Made by a program: the position numbers and the translations under genes | NCBI GenBank assembly: GCA_018398765.1 | Contig: JAHBMJ010003471.1 | Coordinates: 1-64,000, forward strand | DNA length: 64,000 nt | Direction of reading: 5' to 3' | DNA from: Chromera velia | Taxonomy: Eukaryota; Sar; Chromeraceae | Notes under the pieces: generated by a model | What the model saw: the letters and a program-made list of their open reading frames with translations, nothing else | Database searches by the model: none | Told to the model about the DNA's origin: nothing | Shown: one piece after another, positions 36,607 through 48,362 of the stretch | Layout of the letters: every line of letters begins with the position of its first letter | Numbering within the stretch: position 1 is the first letter of the stretch

Positions 36607-36640
36607 ATGTGCATGTGTGTGCACGCGCGTGCGTGGTTGG
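36475..36640 (+). repeat. (CT)n(GT)n microsatellite
   Basis: CTGT/CT units followed by a long GT tract, about 165 bp. It lies just downstream of the small + strand gene and has the same pyrimidine/GT orientation on that gene's sense strand. Confidence 0.9.
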
Positions 36641-37860
36641 ATGCGCAGTGACACATTCAGTCAGTCAGTCAATCAGTCAGTCAGGACGAAGCGAAACGAA
36701 GAGAGACAAGCAAACGCAAATCGAAGAGCCTCTCTACGCTGTTGATCGGTCGCAGAAGCTCGCGCCTTGTCTTTCTGAATGAATGCTCATGCGTCCGGAA
36801 TCGTCCTCTTTCCTTCCTACGTTTCTGTAGACGTGCTTTCTTTGTCCACATGATTGACCCGCACCGCATCATTGTCGCGCACTGCCATGCAGTCTGTGTG
36901 TGCATGGTCCTTTTGACGTGTCCTTTTAATTGATCGATCTGGAGTTGCTTTCGTGCACTGCGGCGTGCAGCCGAAACCCATAATCATGTAGTTGTTCCAC
37001 TAGTTGTCCCATGATCGTGAACTTGTATGTGGGTGTTGTTTCGTGTCCATCTAAGCTAGCATGATGTAAGCATGGCGAATCACCGGTGTTGGGGCAACCG
37101 TTCTTACATCCGCGCTGCATATGATGAACATTTGAATGCATATATAAAAGATTAGAAGTTCTTGTCGAAAATTGAATGCCTCTAAATCCAGTAGTTGTGA
37201 ATTAATTCGTGTAAAGTTTTACTCTAAACTTAAATTAAATATAAATGATGCTAGTGTGGATCACATGTTTATTGCCAGCTAGATTCAAGTTGTCAGCCTG
37301 AAGTTTACTAAAGTTTTTTATTTAAAAAGTTTAAAAAGTAAAAGGTATTATTATAAGGTATAATTTTAAAGTAAAAGGTAGATAAATTTCTGGGGAGTTT
37401 AGAAAAATTAATTCCACTAGCTGGCAGACTATTCTAGATTTAAAATATAAATTCTTCAACTTAATTTCTATTAAAATCAATTAATTTAAGACTCGACTCG
37501 GAGAAATTAAAACTTTTTAATTGATTCCTAAAAGTATGACATACACCAATCTCCGAAAAAATTTAATATTCGATCTAGTATTCGATTTTATGTGAAATTT
37601 ATCTAAGCAGATTCTCTTTAGATTCTATGGTGAATTTCACTGAAATCGCTCGCATTCCACTAAATTTCATAAGTAAATTAATTATGGAACACGAGCAAAA
37701 CATGCAGACACGTCTCAATCTGTGGAAGGGGAGCAAGAATACGCGAACATGAGAGAACAAAAAATGTGTTCACGAGCCACAGGGAGGCTAACAGGGCGGG
37801 CTGTGAATGAATAGGGCAGTGTACATTCTCATTCAGAAACCTCCTTCCACTCCGAGTCAC
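36641..37860. other. Gene-poor, AT-rich interval
   Basis: Short (CAGT)n near 36658-36685, then unremarkable DNA, then strongly AT-rich DNA at about 37140-37690. No supportable gene. Confidence 0.5.
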
Positions 37861-37869
37861 ATCTTCTTT

Positions 37870-38480
37870 GTAAACCTCTCCCTCTGTCTCTTTCTTGGAC
37901 TCCTAAAATTGATTGACATCGATCGACTTGAGGTTCCGCCTGCCACAAGTACACGGCGGCGTCGCTCACCTTCCTGACTAAAGAGGGCCCTTCATAAATT
38001 GGAGTTGAATTTTGATGCGTAGAGCAATTCACCGAATTGATCGCGGTTTGAACCTCCTTCTCTCTATAAATCAAACCCTGGCTCTCGACCACCCTCCTCT
38101 GCTTAATCCAATCACTCGTGCTTTTCTTTTTGTCCTACCATTCGATTTTTCAAAGTTTCTGATCAAATCTCGTCTCCTTTTGATGTCTGAAGCTCCTTTT
38201 CCCACATCACCTCCGAAGCGATTCTTCTTTTTTCTTTCTCCATGAGTCTTCTTGACAGTGCGCAGAATTTGGGGGGAGTAGGTGTCAAGAGAAAATTGAG
38301 TCTTTCCGTCCAAAGGAATAAATCCGTCAGTAGGGATCTACTCGTGCCCTGACTGCCCTCCTGTTTGTTCAGACAGTCCCATGCAGTAATTAAGTGTTGA
38401 GCAGGACATGCGGCTTCCTTTGCCGGAATCTTTTGTTGACCGTTCAATCCATCATTGCATGGATGATACTGTGACAAAAA
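37870..38480 (-). mobile_element. Broken retroelement fragment (integrase end of pol)
   Basis: Minus-strand sequence resembles the end of a Ty3/gypsy-type pol: QYHPCNDGLNGQ is like the YHPQTDG core of integrase, and TPIYEGPSLVRKVSDAAVY is like the GPF-x-V segment after integrase. It is short and broken, with a few breaks. No LTRs were found nearby. It is not related at sight to elements A or B. It could instead be an unknown host gene, so confidence is modest. Confidence 0.4.
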
Positions 38481-38599
38481 AAGAACGAACACAGAATGAG
38501 AGAGTGAAATGAGAACAACATGTCATTGGTTCATAAAACTGAAACACACACACAAACACACACAGAGGAAACCTCTCCTTTTCTCAGCTCTCCCCCCGA

Positions 38600-39110
38600 G
38601 CTTCCTTCATTGACAGCAGAAGGCAGAAAGGTAACAAGAGAGAATTTAGACATTTTTCCGGGCGGCAGCAAAGTTCTTGCGCCCGCCACTGCAGCATACA
38701 GGAGAGACTCGGGCTCAAGAAAAATCTTTTTGAACTGAATCAATCTATGTAAACTGCTTTCCAATGAACGAACAAACAAGGAGACGGTGAGAGAGTGAGA
38801 GAGAATGAGTGAACATGTTCCAACGAACACAGAAGGAGACAACGATACAAACAGAGAGAGAAAGAGAAAGAGAAGAAGTACGGGAATGTATCGATTGGCA
38901 AATAGAGAGAGGGAATAGAGGAAAAATAGATGATGAACTGCCAGATGCAATGATGATAAATTTGTTCCTCGCCCCGCCCACCCAGAAATCCCTGTCCCGC
39001 TGATAAATTTTGATGAGGCCTTCTCACAAAAGACCCATTGCAAAGTAGAATTTCCCTTCCCGGGGGCGACGCGATCCACAAGAGACGGCACAATTGCGAC
39101 GACCTGCGCA
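38600..39110 (-). CDS. Uncertain exons of an unknown minus-strand gene
   Basis: After a TTTGCGCAG acceptor near 39106 the minus strand reads VVAIVPSLVDRVAPGKGNST and FCEKASSKFISGTGIS, to about 38985. A second stretch at about 38595-38740 reads FLEPESLLYAAVAGARTLLP. The two do not join in a natural phase with the obvious donor, so they may belong to different transcripts or have an exon between them. No family recognised. Confidence 0.25.
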
Positions 39111-39253
39111 AATATCGGTGAAGAAATGAGACTAGAAATGAGAGAAAGCAGATGTCTATCCAGAGATGGGGGAGTTGCTGCAATGTGTGTGAACCTCAGT
39201 CATTCCTCTCTTTTCCCATGTCTCTCTGTCTGTTCTGCTCCTTCTGAGTCCAG

Positions 39254-39355
39254 ATGAGAGCCGAGACGGGAAAGGCTGCTCAGCCCGTCCGGACCGAGGC
39301 GGGTCGGGGCACGACCCAGTCGGCCGTCGGGGCTCCGTCGAGATTCTTCACCACG
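39254..39355 (+). CDS. Possible short exon, strand uncertain
   Basis: After a GAGTCCAG acceptor, the + strand gives MRAETGKAAQPVRTEAGRG and continues to a possible GTCAGT donor near 39355. The minus strand also reads acceptably here. GC content is higher than its neighbours, which suggests coding. Product unknown. Confidence 0.2.
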
Positions 39356-39378
39356 TCAGTTCCTGGACTCACGTGCCT

Positions 39379-39383
39379 GCACA

Positions 39384-39460
<77 letters not shown>

Positions 39461-39463
39461 ATA

Positions 39464-39502
<39 letters not shown>

Positions 39503-39623
39503 ATACACACACCCACATACACACATACACACACCCACATACACACATACACACACACACACACACTCACACTCACACTCACACTCACATTCACATTCAC
39601 ACTCACACACACATCCACACACA

Positions 39624-39687
<64 letters not shown>

Positions 39688-39690
39688 GAG
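39379..39690 (+). repeat. Long (CA)n/(GA)n microsatellite
   Basis: Over 300 bp of CA repeats with CACACATA and CACTCA variants, bounded by GA runs at both ends. All frames across it are repeat translations. Confidence 0.95.
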
Positions 39691-39928
39691 GAATGGAGGT
39701 TTCCAGGCCTACAGGAACAAGACAAACACGTCACAAACGCTTGAATGGTAGAGAAGCAAGCGCAGGGAACAAGCCGAATAGCCGGGAACACGAGTTAGAG
39801 AAAGAGACCCTGTGAAGGCAAAGCAGACCGACGGACCGCGCCCTCGCCAGTTCGGGGAAGGAGACAATGGAGGGGAACGCATTGACCAGACGGTCGAACG
39901 CGGACACGCGGCAGCTCATCCTGCAGAA

Positions 39929-40504
39929 ACATTTGTCGAAGGAACAGAGAAAGTGTCCAATGGGTGCATCAGAGAGAAGAGAGGAAAGCACGAAGAAGAA
40001 ACATTTGTCGAAGGAACAGAGAAAGTGTCCAATGGGTGCATCAGAGAGAAGAGAAGAAAGCACGAAAAAGAAACATTTGTCGAAGAAACAGAGAAAGTGT
40101 CCAATGGGTGCATCAGAGAGAAGAGAGGAAAGCACGAAGAAGAAACATTTGTCGAAGGAACAGAGAAAGTGTCCAATGGGTGCATCAGAGAGAAGAGAGG
40201 AAGGCACGAAGAAGAAACATTTGTCAAAGGAACAGAGAAAGTGTCCAATGGGTGCATCAGAGAGAAGAGAAGAAAGCACGAAAAAGAAACATTTGTCGAA
40301 GAAACAGAGAAAGTGTCCAATGGGTGCATCAGAGAGAAGAGAGGAAAGCACGAAGAAGAAACATTTGTCGAAGGAACAGAGAAAGTGTCCAATGGGTGCA
40401 TCAGAGAGAAGAGAGGAAGGCACGAAGAAGAAACATTTGTCAAAGGAACAAAGAAAGTGTCCAATGGGTGCATCAGAGAGAAGAGAGGAAAGCACGAAGA
40501 AGAG
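39929..40504 (+). repeat. Eight-copy 72-bp minisatellite with higher-order structure
   Basis: Units start at 39929, 40001, 40073, 40145, 40217, 40289, 40361 and 40433, all exactly 72 bp (24 codons). Each begins ACATTTGTCGAAG and contains GTGTCCAATGGGTGCATCAG. Small variants show that units 2-4 match units 5-7, so a 216-bp block was duplicated. Because 72 is a multiple of three and the unit is purine-rich, all three + frames and two minus frames stay open across the array. One + frame gives ETFVEGTEKVSNGCIREKR repeats. I cannot tell whether any frame is translated; the array may lie in an intron of the minus-strand membrane gene. Confidence 0.9.
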
Positions 40505-40695
40505 AGAAGACAAGAGAGAAACTTCGAATTCAACTGTGCAGATCCACAGATGTGCAGCGTCGGTGCCCACGAAGGAAAAGAAAGGAAAGGAAAAACAACT
40601 CAGTCCAAGAGAAAAAGCAAAAAGAAAGAAAATCCCCTGCACAGATAGAAAAAAAAAACGTCTGACCAAATAACAGGAGACGAAGCGAGACTGAC

Positions 40696-41065
40696 CAGAC
40701 GATGAATGCTTGGAGAAACCCCCAAGAGACGGGCATCCCGACAGAGAAGCAGCAGATGAGAAGATTGCAGACTAGATATTCCCTCAGGACAAACTGTTTG
40801 TGACGGAGGGTGAAGAGCACCCGCGTGTCAGGAGAGAACCTCTCGGACGAATATCCGATCGTGACGAACAGCAGGACCAGTACAAGGAGGAGAAATAGAG
40901 ACAGGGCAAGGAGGCAGCGTTGGGCAAACACCTCCCTCTGCCGAGCCCGAATGTAAAGCTTCGCACTTAACCAACGTGGTACTTTTGCTCTGCAGGTGTC
41001 GGCAGAGAGTCCAGGCCCCCCGAAGTCAAAATATTCCAGACCCTTCAACCCCTCTGGCGAATGAA

Positions 41066-41096
<31 letters not shown>

Positions 41097-42461
41097 GGAA
41101 AGAAGGAAAGAAACAAAGAAGGAAAGAAAGAAAAAAAGAAAGAAACAAAGAAAGAAACAAACAAAGAAAGGAAAAAAGAAAGACAGAAAGAAAGAAAGAA
41201 GGAAGGAAGGAAAGAAAGAAAAAAAGAAAGAAAGAAAGAAAGAAAGAAAGAAAAGAAAAAATGCTGGAGAGAGGGCAGAGCAGAAACAAAAAGAAGTCCG
41301 CCATAGACACGCCAAAATGCCAACAGAAAGAAAGAAAGAAAAACACAAGAAAGAGCGGAAGAACGAACGGAAGAACGAAAAAGCGAACAAAAGAAGGCAG
41401 GGTGAACGAGGACACTGATTATTTTTGCGGCATTGGTTATAGGAGTCCGAAGAACCCGATTCGGAAACACAAAGAAATAAATTCCTTGCAAGGGCCCCCG
41501 CCGGTCGTTGGTGCTCAATGCTGCGTGGAAGGGGGGTGAGGGGTGACAGGGGACCGCATCATGTCTAGCTTCATCATGCAACACGAGCGCCACAATTAAG
41601 TGTCTCTCGAAACGTTTCTGTCGGTCTTCGAGGGAAAGATGAGCGATGCGTCCTATCACTGTTCCACCCATGAATATTGACCTCGGATAGTACCAAGCAA
41701 TTCAATGTCTGCGAAGGTCACCTGGCTATCGTCCGATCCTGCGATCTTCCGAGTGTCGAACTTAAAGTAGTTGAACCCCGACGTGCTGTTGGCAGAGAAC
41801 GTTTTGACTTCCGATACAGTCCATGAGGTCTCCCCTTCAAACGATCCAATCTCGGTCCACACACTCCCGTCTGTCGAGCCGTACACAACCAGCTTGCTGG
41901 GTGTCTTGCTGGGTGTGTTACTTGATTCTGCTCTTGCAGTCACTTTGTATGAAGAGAGGGCAATGATGCAGGGGATCTGCAGAATAAGTTCGACATTGGA
42001 CTCTGAGCCACTGCTTTGACCTGAGCCTGCTTGTGCGGTGGATGTTTGATAACTGATGCCCGTCCTATCGAAGGCTGCGCTCGGTCCCCAGCTAGCAGCT
42101 GCCGCGTTTGCCATCGACCTAAACCTTCCCGGGCACACGCTACCTGTGTAATCGGTGTACTGAGTATTCAGACCGTTGTAGGTCACAGAGGGGTCGTCCG
42201 TCCAAGTGTTGCTCCCTCCGATGTCTGCTGGCGGGATCTGCGTCAGAGCTGCAGGCAAAACATGAATGAAAAGAAGGAGGGAAGAATATTCGACCTAGTG
42301 GAGGCTCGGAGGGAGGAATATAACAGTCCAACGGCTCGCATGCAAGAACCAGACGAGCGCTTTTGCTCTGGACAGTGCAGTTTCTCAGATGGAAGGAAGG
42401 AAGGAAGGAAGGAAGGAAGGAAGAAAGAAAGAAAGAAAGAAACAAACGAACAAACAAAACA

Positions 42462-42493
<32 letters not shown>

Positions 42494-42549
42494 AAAAAAA
42501 GAAAAAAAGAAAGAAAGAAAGAAAGAAAACAAGAGAGAAACAAAGGGGA

Positions 42550-42597
<48 letters not shown>

Positions 42598-42605
42598 ACG
42601 AACGA

Positions 42606-42641
<36 letters not shown>

Positions 42642-42665
42642 AAAAAAGAAAAAAAGAAAGAAAAA

Positions 42666-42700
<35 letters not shown>

Positions 42701-43262
42701 GCCAAGAGGAGAATGCAATTTGTTGGTAGACTGGTAGACTCTGAGGCGAAAAACGAATAATCCGAACAAGAAACAGGGCAGCATGGAGACAGTGAATTTA
42801 AGCGAACTGCAACAGCTACAAACAAAGGCAAGATGAAAGGCTCAACAGGGAGATGAGAAAAGCAATGCGTTGGGAGAAAGTGGAAGGAAAGGCAAGAAGA
42901 GCCACCTTAACGACAAATGAAAACTAGGGAAAGAACGGCCACCGAGAAAGAGGACAGCTTAACAGACCTCGGGCAAAGTGCACCAGAGTTTCCAGTGCCC
43001 CAAAGGGTAGGAGGATTGGAAGCAAAAGTGAGAGGATGAATTTGAGAAGGCTCCAGGATGAAAAACGGTCCCGCGTCTGTTTAGGTCTGCGAATATTTTT
43101 CTGCTGACACCGCGCAGCTGCCTTCCAAGAGCTGTCCTCGCTCTTTCTCATCATGGCTGCAATCAAAGAAGTGTCTTCCCCGGAAATTTGCCCCCATCTC
43201 TTCCTCACTTTAGACGAAGGGGTGCCTGACGGCATTTTCTTTTGACAAACCTTAGTAGACAT
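40696..43262 (-). CDS. Membrane protein with F5/8 type C-like (galactose-binding) domain
   Basis: Three exons join in phase on the minus strand: 43262-42968, 42248-41694 and 41053-40696. Exon 1 starts at a Met and has a basic region and then a membrane anchor (about residues 68-88, LLKFILSLLLPILLPFGALE). Exon 2 is a discoidin/F5/8C-like beta-sandwich: ADIGGSNTWTDDPSVTYNG near its start, then SYKVTARAE, PSKLVVYGSTDGSVWTEIGS and FNYFKFDTRK. This matches the common pattern in which a strand with a spacer leads to YGS-DGS-W. Such domains bind carbohydrate or lipid at cell surfaces. Exon 3 adds a short linker and two hydrophobic helices (LLALSLFLLLVLVLLFVTI and YLVCNLLICCFSV). The 3' end is not fixed: exon 3 ends at a possible GTCAGT donor and the gene may run on. 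A surface or endomembrane lectin-like role is inferred. Confidence 0.6.
41065..41262 (+). repeat. (GAAA/GGAA)n purine tract
   Basis: About 200 bp of imperfect AG/AAAG repeats in the second intron of the F5/8C-domain gene. The sense strand of that gene is pyrimidine here. Lys/Glu- or Phe/Ser-rich frames across it are artefacts. Confidence 0.9.
42388..42702 (+). repeat. (GGAA)n/(GAAA)n purine tract
   Basis: About 315 bp of almost pure purine in the first intron of the F5/8C-domain gene. As above, the sense strand is (TTTC)n. Confidence 0.95.
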
Positions 43263-43960
43263 GTGAGAAGGTTGTGTGCACAGAACGAGATCGAACTCTT
43301 GCGTGCCCAGAGGACGACAAACCTCACAATTACTGTCTGCAGGCGATGTTTTGCCGCTGACAGGACTGCTGGGGTTTATGGCAGAGCGTGCAGTGCGCTG
43401 ACTTCACAAGTGTCCGAGAACAGCTTTTACAGGCTTTCCTTCCGCACTTTGAGAGACACGTGAATCTTGCAGACCGAAGCGAAAGGATCGTAGAGCAACC
43501 CGGACTTCGAATCTGAAGGGCTGGAAGAAAGACTTTGCAGTACAAGGAAGTGTTCTCAGAATTCAGTCGATCTCCCGATGTATATATACGTTACCATAAA
43601 TCTGTCTGTATCGCTAAAACCGCATGCAAGCATAGACTATGCATGAGGATTTCTCCCACCGAGGACTCAATGCTCTCACAAGAGGATCCGTGTCCACAGC
43701 GTACCTGCTTCACTTTCGATTTCGACCGAGAATGAGAGAACTGAGAGAGAGGAGCAAGCGTGCACTCGGACTCATCGAACAGGATGAAGTCGAATCAGTT
43801 ATATAAAGTCGATCTGGCACGTTAATTAATTATCGATTTTTATTATAGCTGCATGCATGCGCAATTAATTAAGGCGTTTTTAATTTGGTCCGATTTGTAT
43901 GCTTGCATGCAGTGCAGGATGGGCCGCGGTTTAATTATGCTCCAGTATGCTCCATGCATG

Positions 43961-43993
<33 letters not shown>

Positions 43994-44259
43994 GCTCTGT
44001 GCATATGCTTAATTGAAACACCGACGATCGACACTCTTCCTGGTCGGCATCGCCGAACAATAAAATGGGCTCATGCAAAACGGACTCTCTCTTTCCCCTT
44101 CAAAAATGCATGGGCTTATGATGTCAAAGTCGCAGCTGCATGGGTTCTGTATATGTCGAATGAGAAATCGAACCGGCCGTCTACGTTAAGCAGTTAATGT
44201 ATATCCAGCGCGATGGAGCGCCTCTGAGTGACACGCAGACGGAGACACATACCTGAGTA
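43263..44259. other. Intergenic region between divergent genes
   Basis: Lies between the start of the minus-strand F5/8C gene and the likely start of the + strand gene at 44260. Contains a (CT)n run at 43963-43993 and AT-rich DNA at about 43800-43900. Promoters for both genes should be here, but no motif is recognisable. Confidence 0.4.
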
Positions 44260-46227
44260 ATGTCCGAAAGGAGTGATTCCGCATGGATGTTTGAGCAGGA
44301 GGGCGTGTTCCGAGGATGCTACAAGGAGAAATGGGGGACTCCGAGGTCCGTCTCCTCCTCAGCCGTCTCCAATGCATGTAGGCCTTTTTCAGGCCTAGTA
44401 TATATATTCATGTTTGCATTCAATGCTTCTCCGAATATTCTGACATTGCTTTTCTGACTTGGCTAGTAGTGCCTGATACTATCCACGTACGCGCTTCCTG
44501 TTTCTCTTCTCTTCTGTGGGCGCAGACAGGGTCCGCTGGCCCCCACCTCTTTCGGTGAAGTCGTCTTCCACTCTCCGGATCAGGTGAGGTCGTGTGGCAG
44601 ATTTGTTTGCTGTGCTCTGATGTTGTTTTGACGTATCTGATCGGGTTTGCGTATGTAACCTCTACGGCTCACACCTTCGTGTCTCTGGTTTCTTTGCTTC
44701 TCTGTCCTCGCTGTCCTTCCTTTCCCCTTTCTCTCAATTTCCTGTTCATGCACTGGTTCGTTCTCACTGACGTCGTAAACTGGTAAAAGACTCGTAGAAC
44801 ACTGTTGTATGTGTATGTTGGTATTGTGAATCGTGGATATTTTTGTCTTGTCCGTCTACGTCGCTGTGATTGAGGACGACGACCTTCTTTTGGCTGAAAT
44901 TCTTTTGTTATGTGCAGGCCAAGATGTCGGAGCTGGTCGAAAGGGGGTCCGGTGAGTATTTAAGAAGAGGGGAGGGGATCAGGGAGAGTGTCAGAGAAAT
45001 GGAATTCTGGATTGGGATCGGTTTCTTTTGTCTCTCTTTTTGCGAACCCATGTCTTTCTGTGGCACTCGCCCTACCTCGTATCCTTTCAAGCCTCCCTAC
45101 CCACCTCCCTCCCTCCCTCACTCCCTTGTTTGTGCACCCCTTCCCTTCCCCATGTGCGCCGACCAACTTCTTGTTTCTTGTTCCCCCTTCGTCCTCCCTT
45201 TTCTTCCCCTCTCTTCTTCCTTCTTGCATGCTCGAGTGCTCTGTCTGCTCTCTTCTCCCCATACATACAGCTTCTTCCTTCGCTCTAAAAGCAGTTCTCC
45301 TCCGCCGCGCCCGTTCTTTTCATCAACACCACAAAACAGAAAAATGTATTCAGACGCCTGCTTGGGCTCATCCCCCTGGCCTCCCTGTGGTTTGATTCAA
45401 TGCAGCTGTGATCGTGTTCGTTTTTCACCTGGATCTCCTGCCTCCGAGGAGACAAGCGAAAGGGAAGGGGGAGCCCCACCTGTCCGTCTCTCTGTGCGTG
45501 CGTGCGTCAGTTGTTTTGTTACCATGCTTCATGTCCTGTTTGTAGATGTCTTTCCGTTGATTTAGAAGCAAGACAGGTCGAATGGAGGTTCCTTCTCTAC
45601 ATTGGGTGGAGGCAGGACACTCGTACAAGGGACTGAATTGGTGTGAATGAAACACACACGACTTCAAATCGGGAATATTTTTCAGTCCACGACGTGACTC
45701 AAAATACCTCGAGGCCAACACGTGATGCACGCAGTGGGACGGCAAAGAAAATGGAAGGCACGCAGTTTTTGGTGGGTTCGTCTGTGTGTCCGCTTCAGTC
45801 TGCGCTCTTTGCCCTCCGTTCATCCAGGCAAGTGTAGAGTCCGAATCTCTTTTTGGATCCCCCCTTCAACTCTCTCTTAATGCAAGCAGCGCTCCGCTGA
45901 ACTCCTCTGGAATCGATTCCGCAAATTCCAATTTGAAGCCTCCGAAGGGATCTTTGGGGTCGATTGGGGTGGCTTCTTCCTCATCTGCCTCTTCGTCCAC
46001 AGCCTTGAGGAGCTTCAAATCAAAAGTGGGTGGGTTTTTTTACCGAGGAAAGGACTTGACCACTTGACCACTTCTCTGCGGGGTTCCTCGTTTTCTTTCT
46101 GGGACATACCAGAGTGTCAAAGTGTCTCTTTGAGCATCAGTATCTCGGCTTCCACTTTCTCGGCGCAGTTGAAGGACTTCAACAATAAACAACCCCCCGC
46201 TCCTTTCGCTCCCTTTCTGTGTTTCTG

Positions 46228-46289
<62 letters not shown>

Positions 46290-48325
46290 ACGTGCAGGTG
46301 ACACCTCCGAAGATGGGGGGAAAGAGGACCGGCGTCTTCGGTACCAGAAGCCCCCACAGACCCAGTGAGTAAGTCGGGTAGTTCCAACTGTACAGACCCA
46401 GCCTTGTACATGTCTCAGTCAGCGAACCAGAAATTTACATATCGTTACCAATTCATTCTTTCAAATACTTCAACAATCACTCAATCAGTGTGCATGCAAG
46501 TCTCTCTGCATGTCTGCAAGGGGTCAGACAGAGTCTTTCTCTGCCCATGAATTTGATGGACCAGACAGACCCCGACTCGTCAATCAGTGTGTCAGAAAGA
46601 GTGAGTCCTTGGAAAGCGAGCGAAACTCTAGAATTCACATGAGGTAGTCCTGTACAGAATGCGTTTCATAGGGGAACTCTCTGCTTTCTTTGTGTACCCC
46701 TTTCCTTCCACTGCGTTTTCCGCTAGTGTTAAGTCTGGTTGTACTTACTGTCTGCCTGTACACATGATCCATAATAGCGAGAAAAGGCATTTTGCGTCTG
46801 TCTTCTTTTTTACGCGTCTACGTGAACTCTGCTTGCGTTCTCTTTCGAGAGGAAAAGCTGCGATCGTTCTAAGCATTATTCCTTCTCCCTGTATTTCAAG
46901 TCAAACTGTGCATGTGTTGCAGATCCTATCGGTCTGACTGTCTGTCGGGTAGAGGGAAGAGGAACAACAGGAGAGTCCCTGATGGTCTCTGGTGGGTCTC
47001 TCGTTCATGAAACGTAATCGTGATAATCGTCATGCAAGAATGCGGGGGGCGTTCGGAGGCGTTTGGTTTTTCTACACGGGTCGTGTCTCTCTGGCCACTA
47101 CTCTCTCTTGTCTTGCCTGTCAGAGTTGCGGAGCGCAAAGGCTGTGGCGGAGGGGGGTAAATTGATGGGTGGGAGATGTTTTGTCATCTCGACTTTCGTT
47201 CCTTTCATTCTGTCTGTTCTGTACGCGTGTATCGTTTCTTCTCTTTTGTGGCGCTCTTTTGACTTGCCCAAATCCCAGAAGACGCAGGAAAGGTCATTGT
47301 TTCTTCATGGACCATGCCTCCTTCAGGGGTGGACCTTGTGGACGGTTCCCCGGTGTTGTACATGGCGGCGTTCAACTTGGGGGCAGTTGCGTTGGGTTCG
47401 TCTGCATGGGGGGGTGTTGGGTTGACGGTGGGAGATTTTGGGGCGTACCATAGGTTAACTTCTTCCCTGATTGATTCGTGCAGAGAGGTCGACTGACATA
47501 TGTATCAAATCAATTTAATTGCCTTCACAAGGGTCCTTTCCTTTTTTTCTCTCTCTCGGGATCTCGGAGGGAAATCCGATGCCAAATGTGCGTGTGAAGA
47601 CGTCACGTGACTCATAGACATTCGTCAGGAACGAATAACGTCAATTGGGGGAACTGTTGAGACCATTCTCTCGCGTTCTGCTTTCCTGTATGTGCGCGAA
47701 GGGCATTTTCTCCGTTTTTGCATACAGGAGCATCCTCATTTCTTCCTTCGTGTTGGTGCAGGCACAAGTTTGAAATTTCCCTCATGGCTTCCTTTGCCTT
47801 CCCCTCTGGTGCAAGAGAAGAGAAAAGGGCGGGAGGAAGGCCACACTGCACTGAGACAAGTACATGGAATTGTGGACGGAACTTCCGGACATTCACAGAG
47901 AAAAGGGAGGAGAGAAACGGAAAACGATGAATCCCGCCTGCCTGTCTTCTTTTCCCTCTCGGCCTTTGCCTCGCTCCATTTGTGGATCCGAAGAGGGAAG
48001 GGGAAGGGGAAATGTCTCAACGGGGAAGAGTTGCTGACTGATGTCAAATTTTGCACAGACAGGGAGACCGGTTTCGGTGAAGAAACAGAGCAACGGAAAC
48101 CACAAGGGGATGGGGAAGAAGGGGAATTCGGAAGTGGCACGGAGACTGGAGAGCCGGACCGGGTTAGAGGAAAAGAAGGCGAGAAGGAGACGGAGGAGGC
48201 AGAGCGCGTGATGTCTCTTGTCAGAGAAACCCTAGGAGAAGACCCGCGTTCCCTCTTCTCCCTCAAAAGGGACACTGCGGGGAGAACTGGAGGTGGGTCA
48301 GATTTTCTTTTTTTTCTCATGTTTG

Positions 48326-48362
<37 letters not shown>

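Noticed and set aside
39373-39744. His/Thr- and Cys/Val-rich open frames
   Set aside because: Pure translation of (CA)n/(GT)n and (GA)n/(CT)n.
39929-40504. CRISPR-like array of regular repeats
   Set aside because: The 72-bp units are contiguous, with no unique spacers, in a eukaryotic setting. It is a minisatellite.
42388-42737. Long Lys/Glu/Arg-rich and Phe/Leu/Ser-rich open frames
   Set aside because: They are translations of a GAAA/GGAA purine tract in all frames, with no codon or composition sign of a gene.
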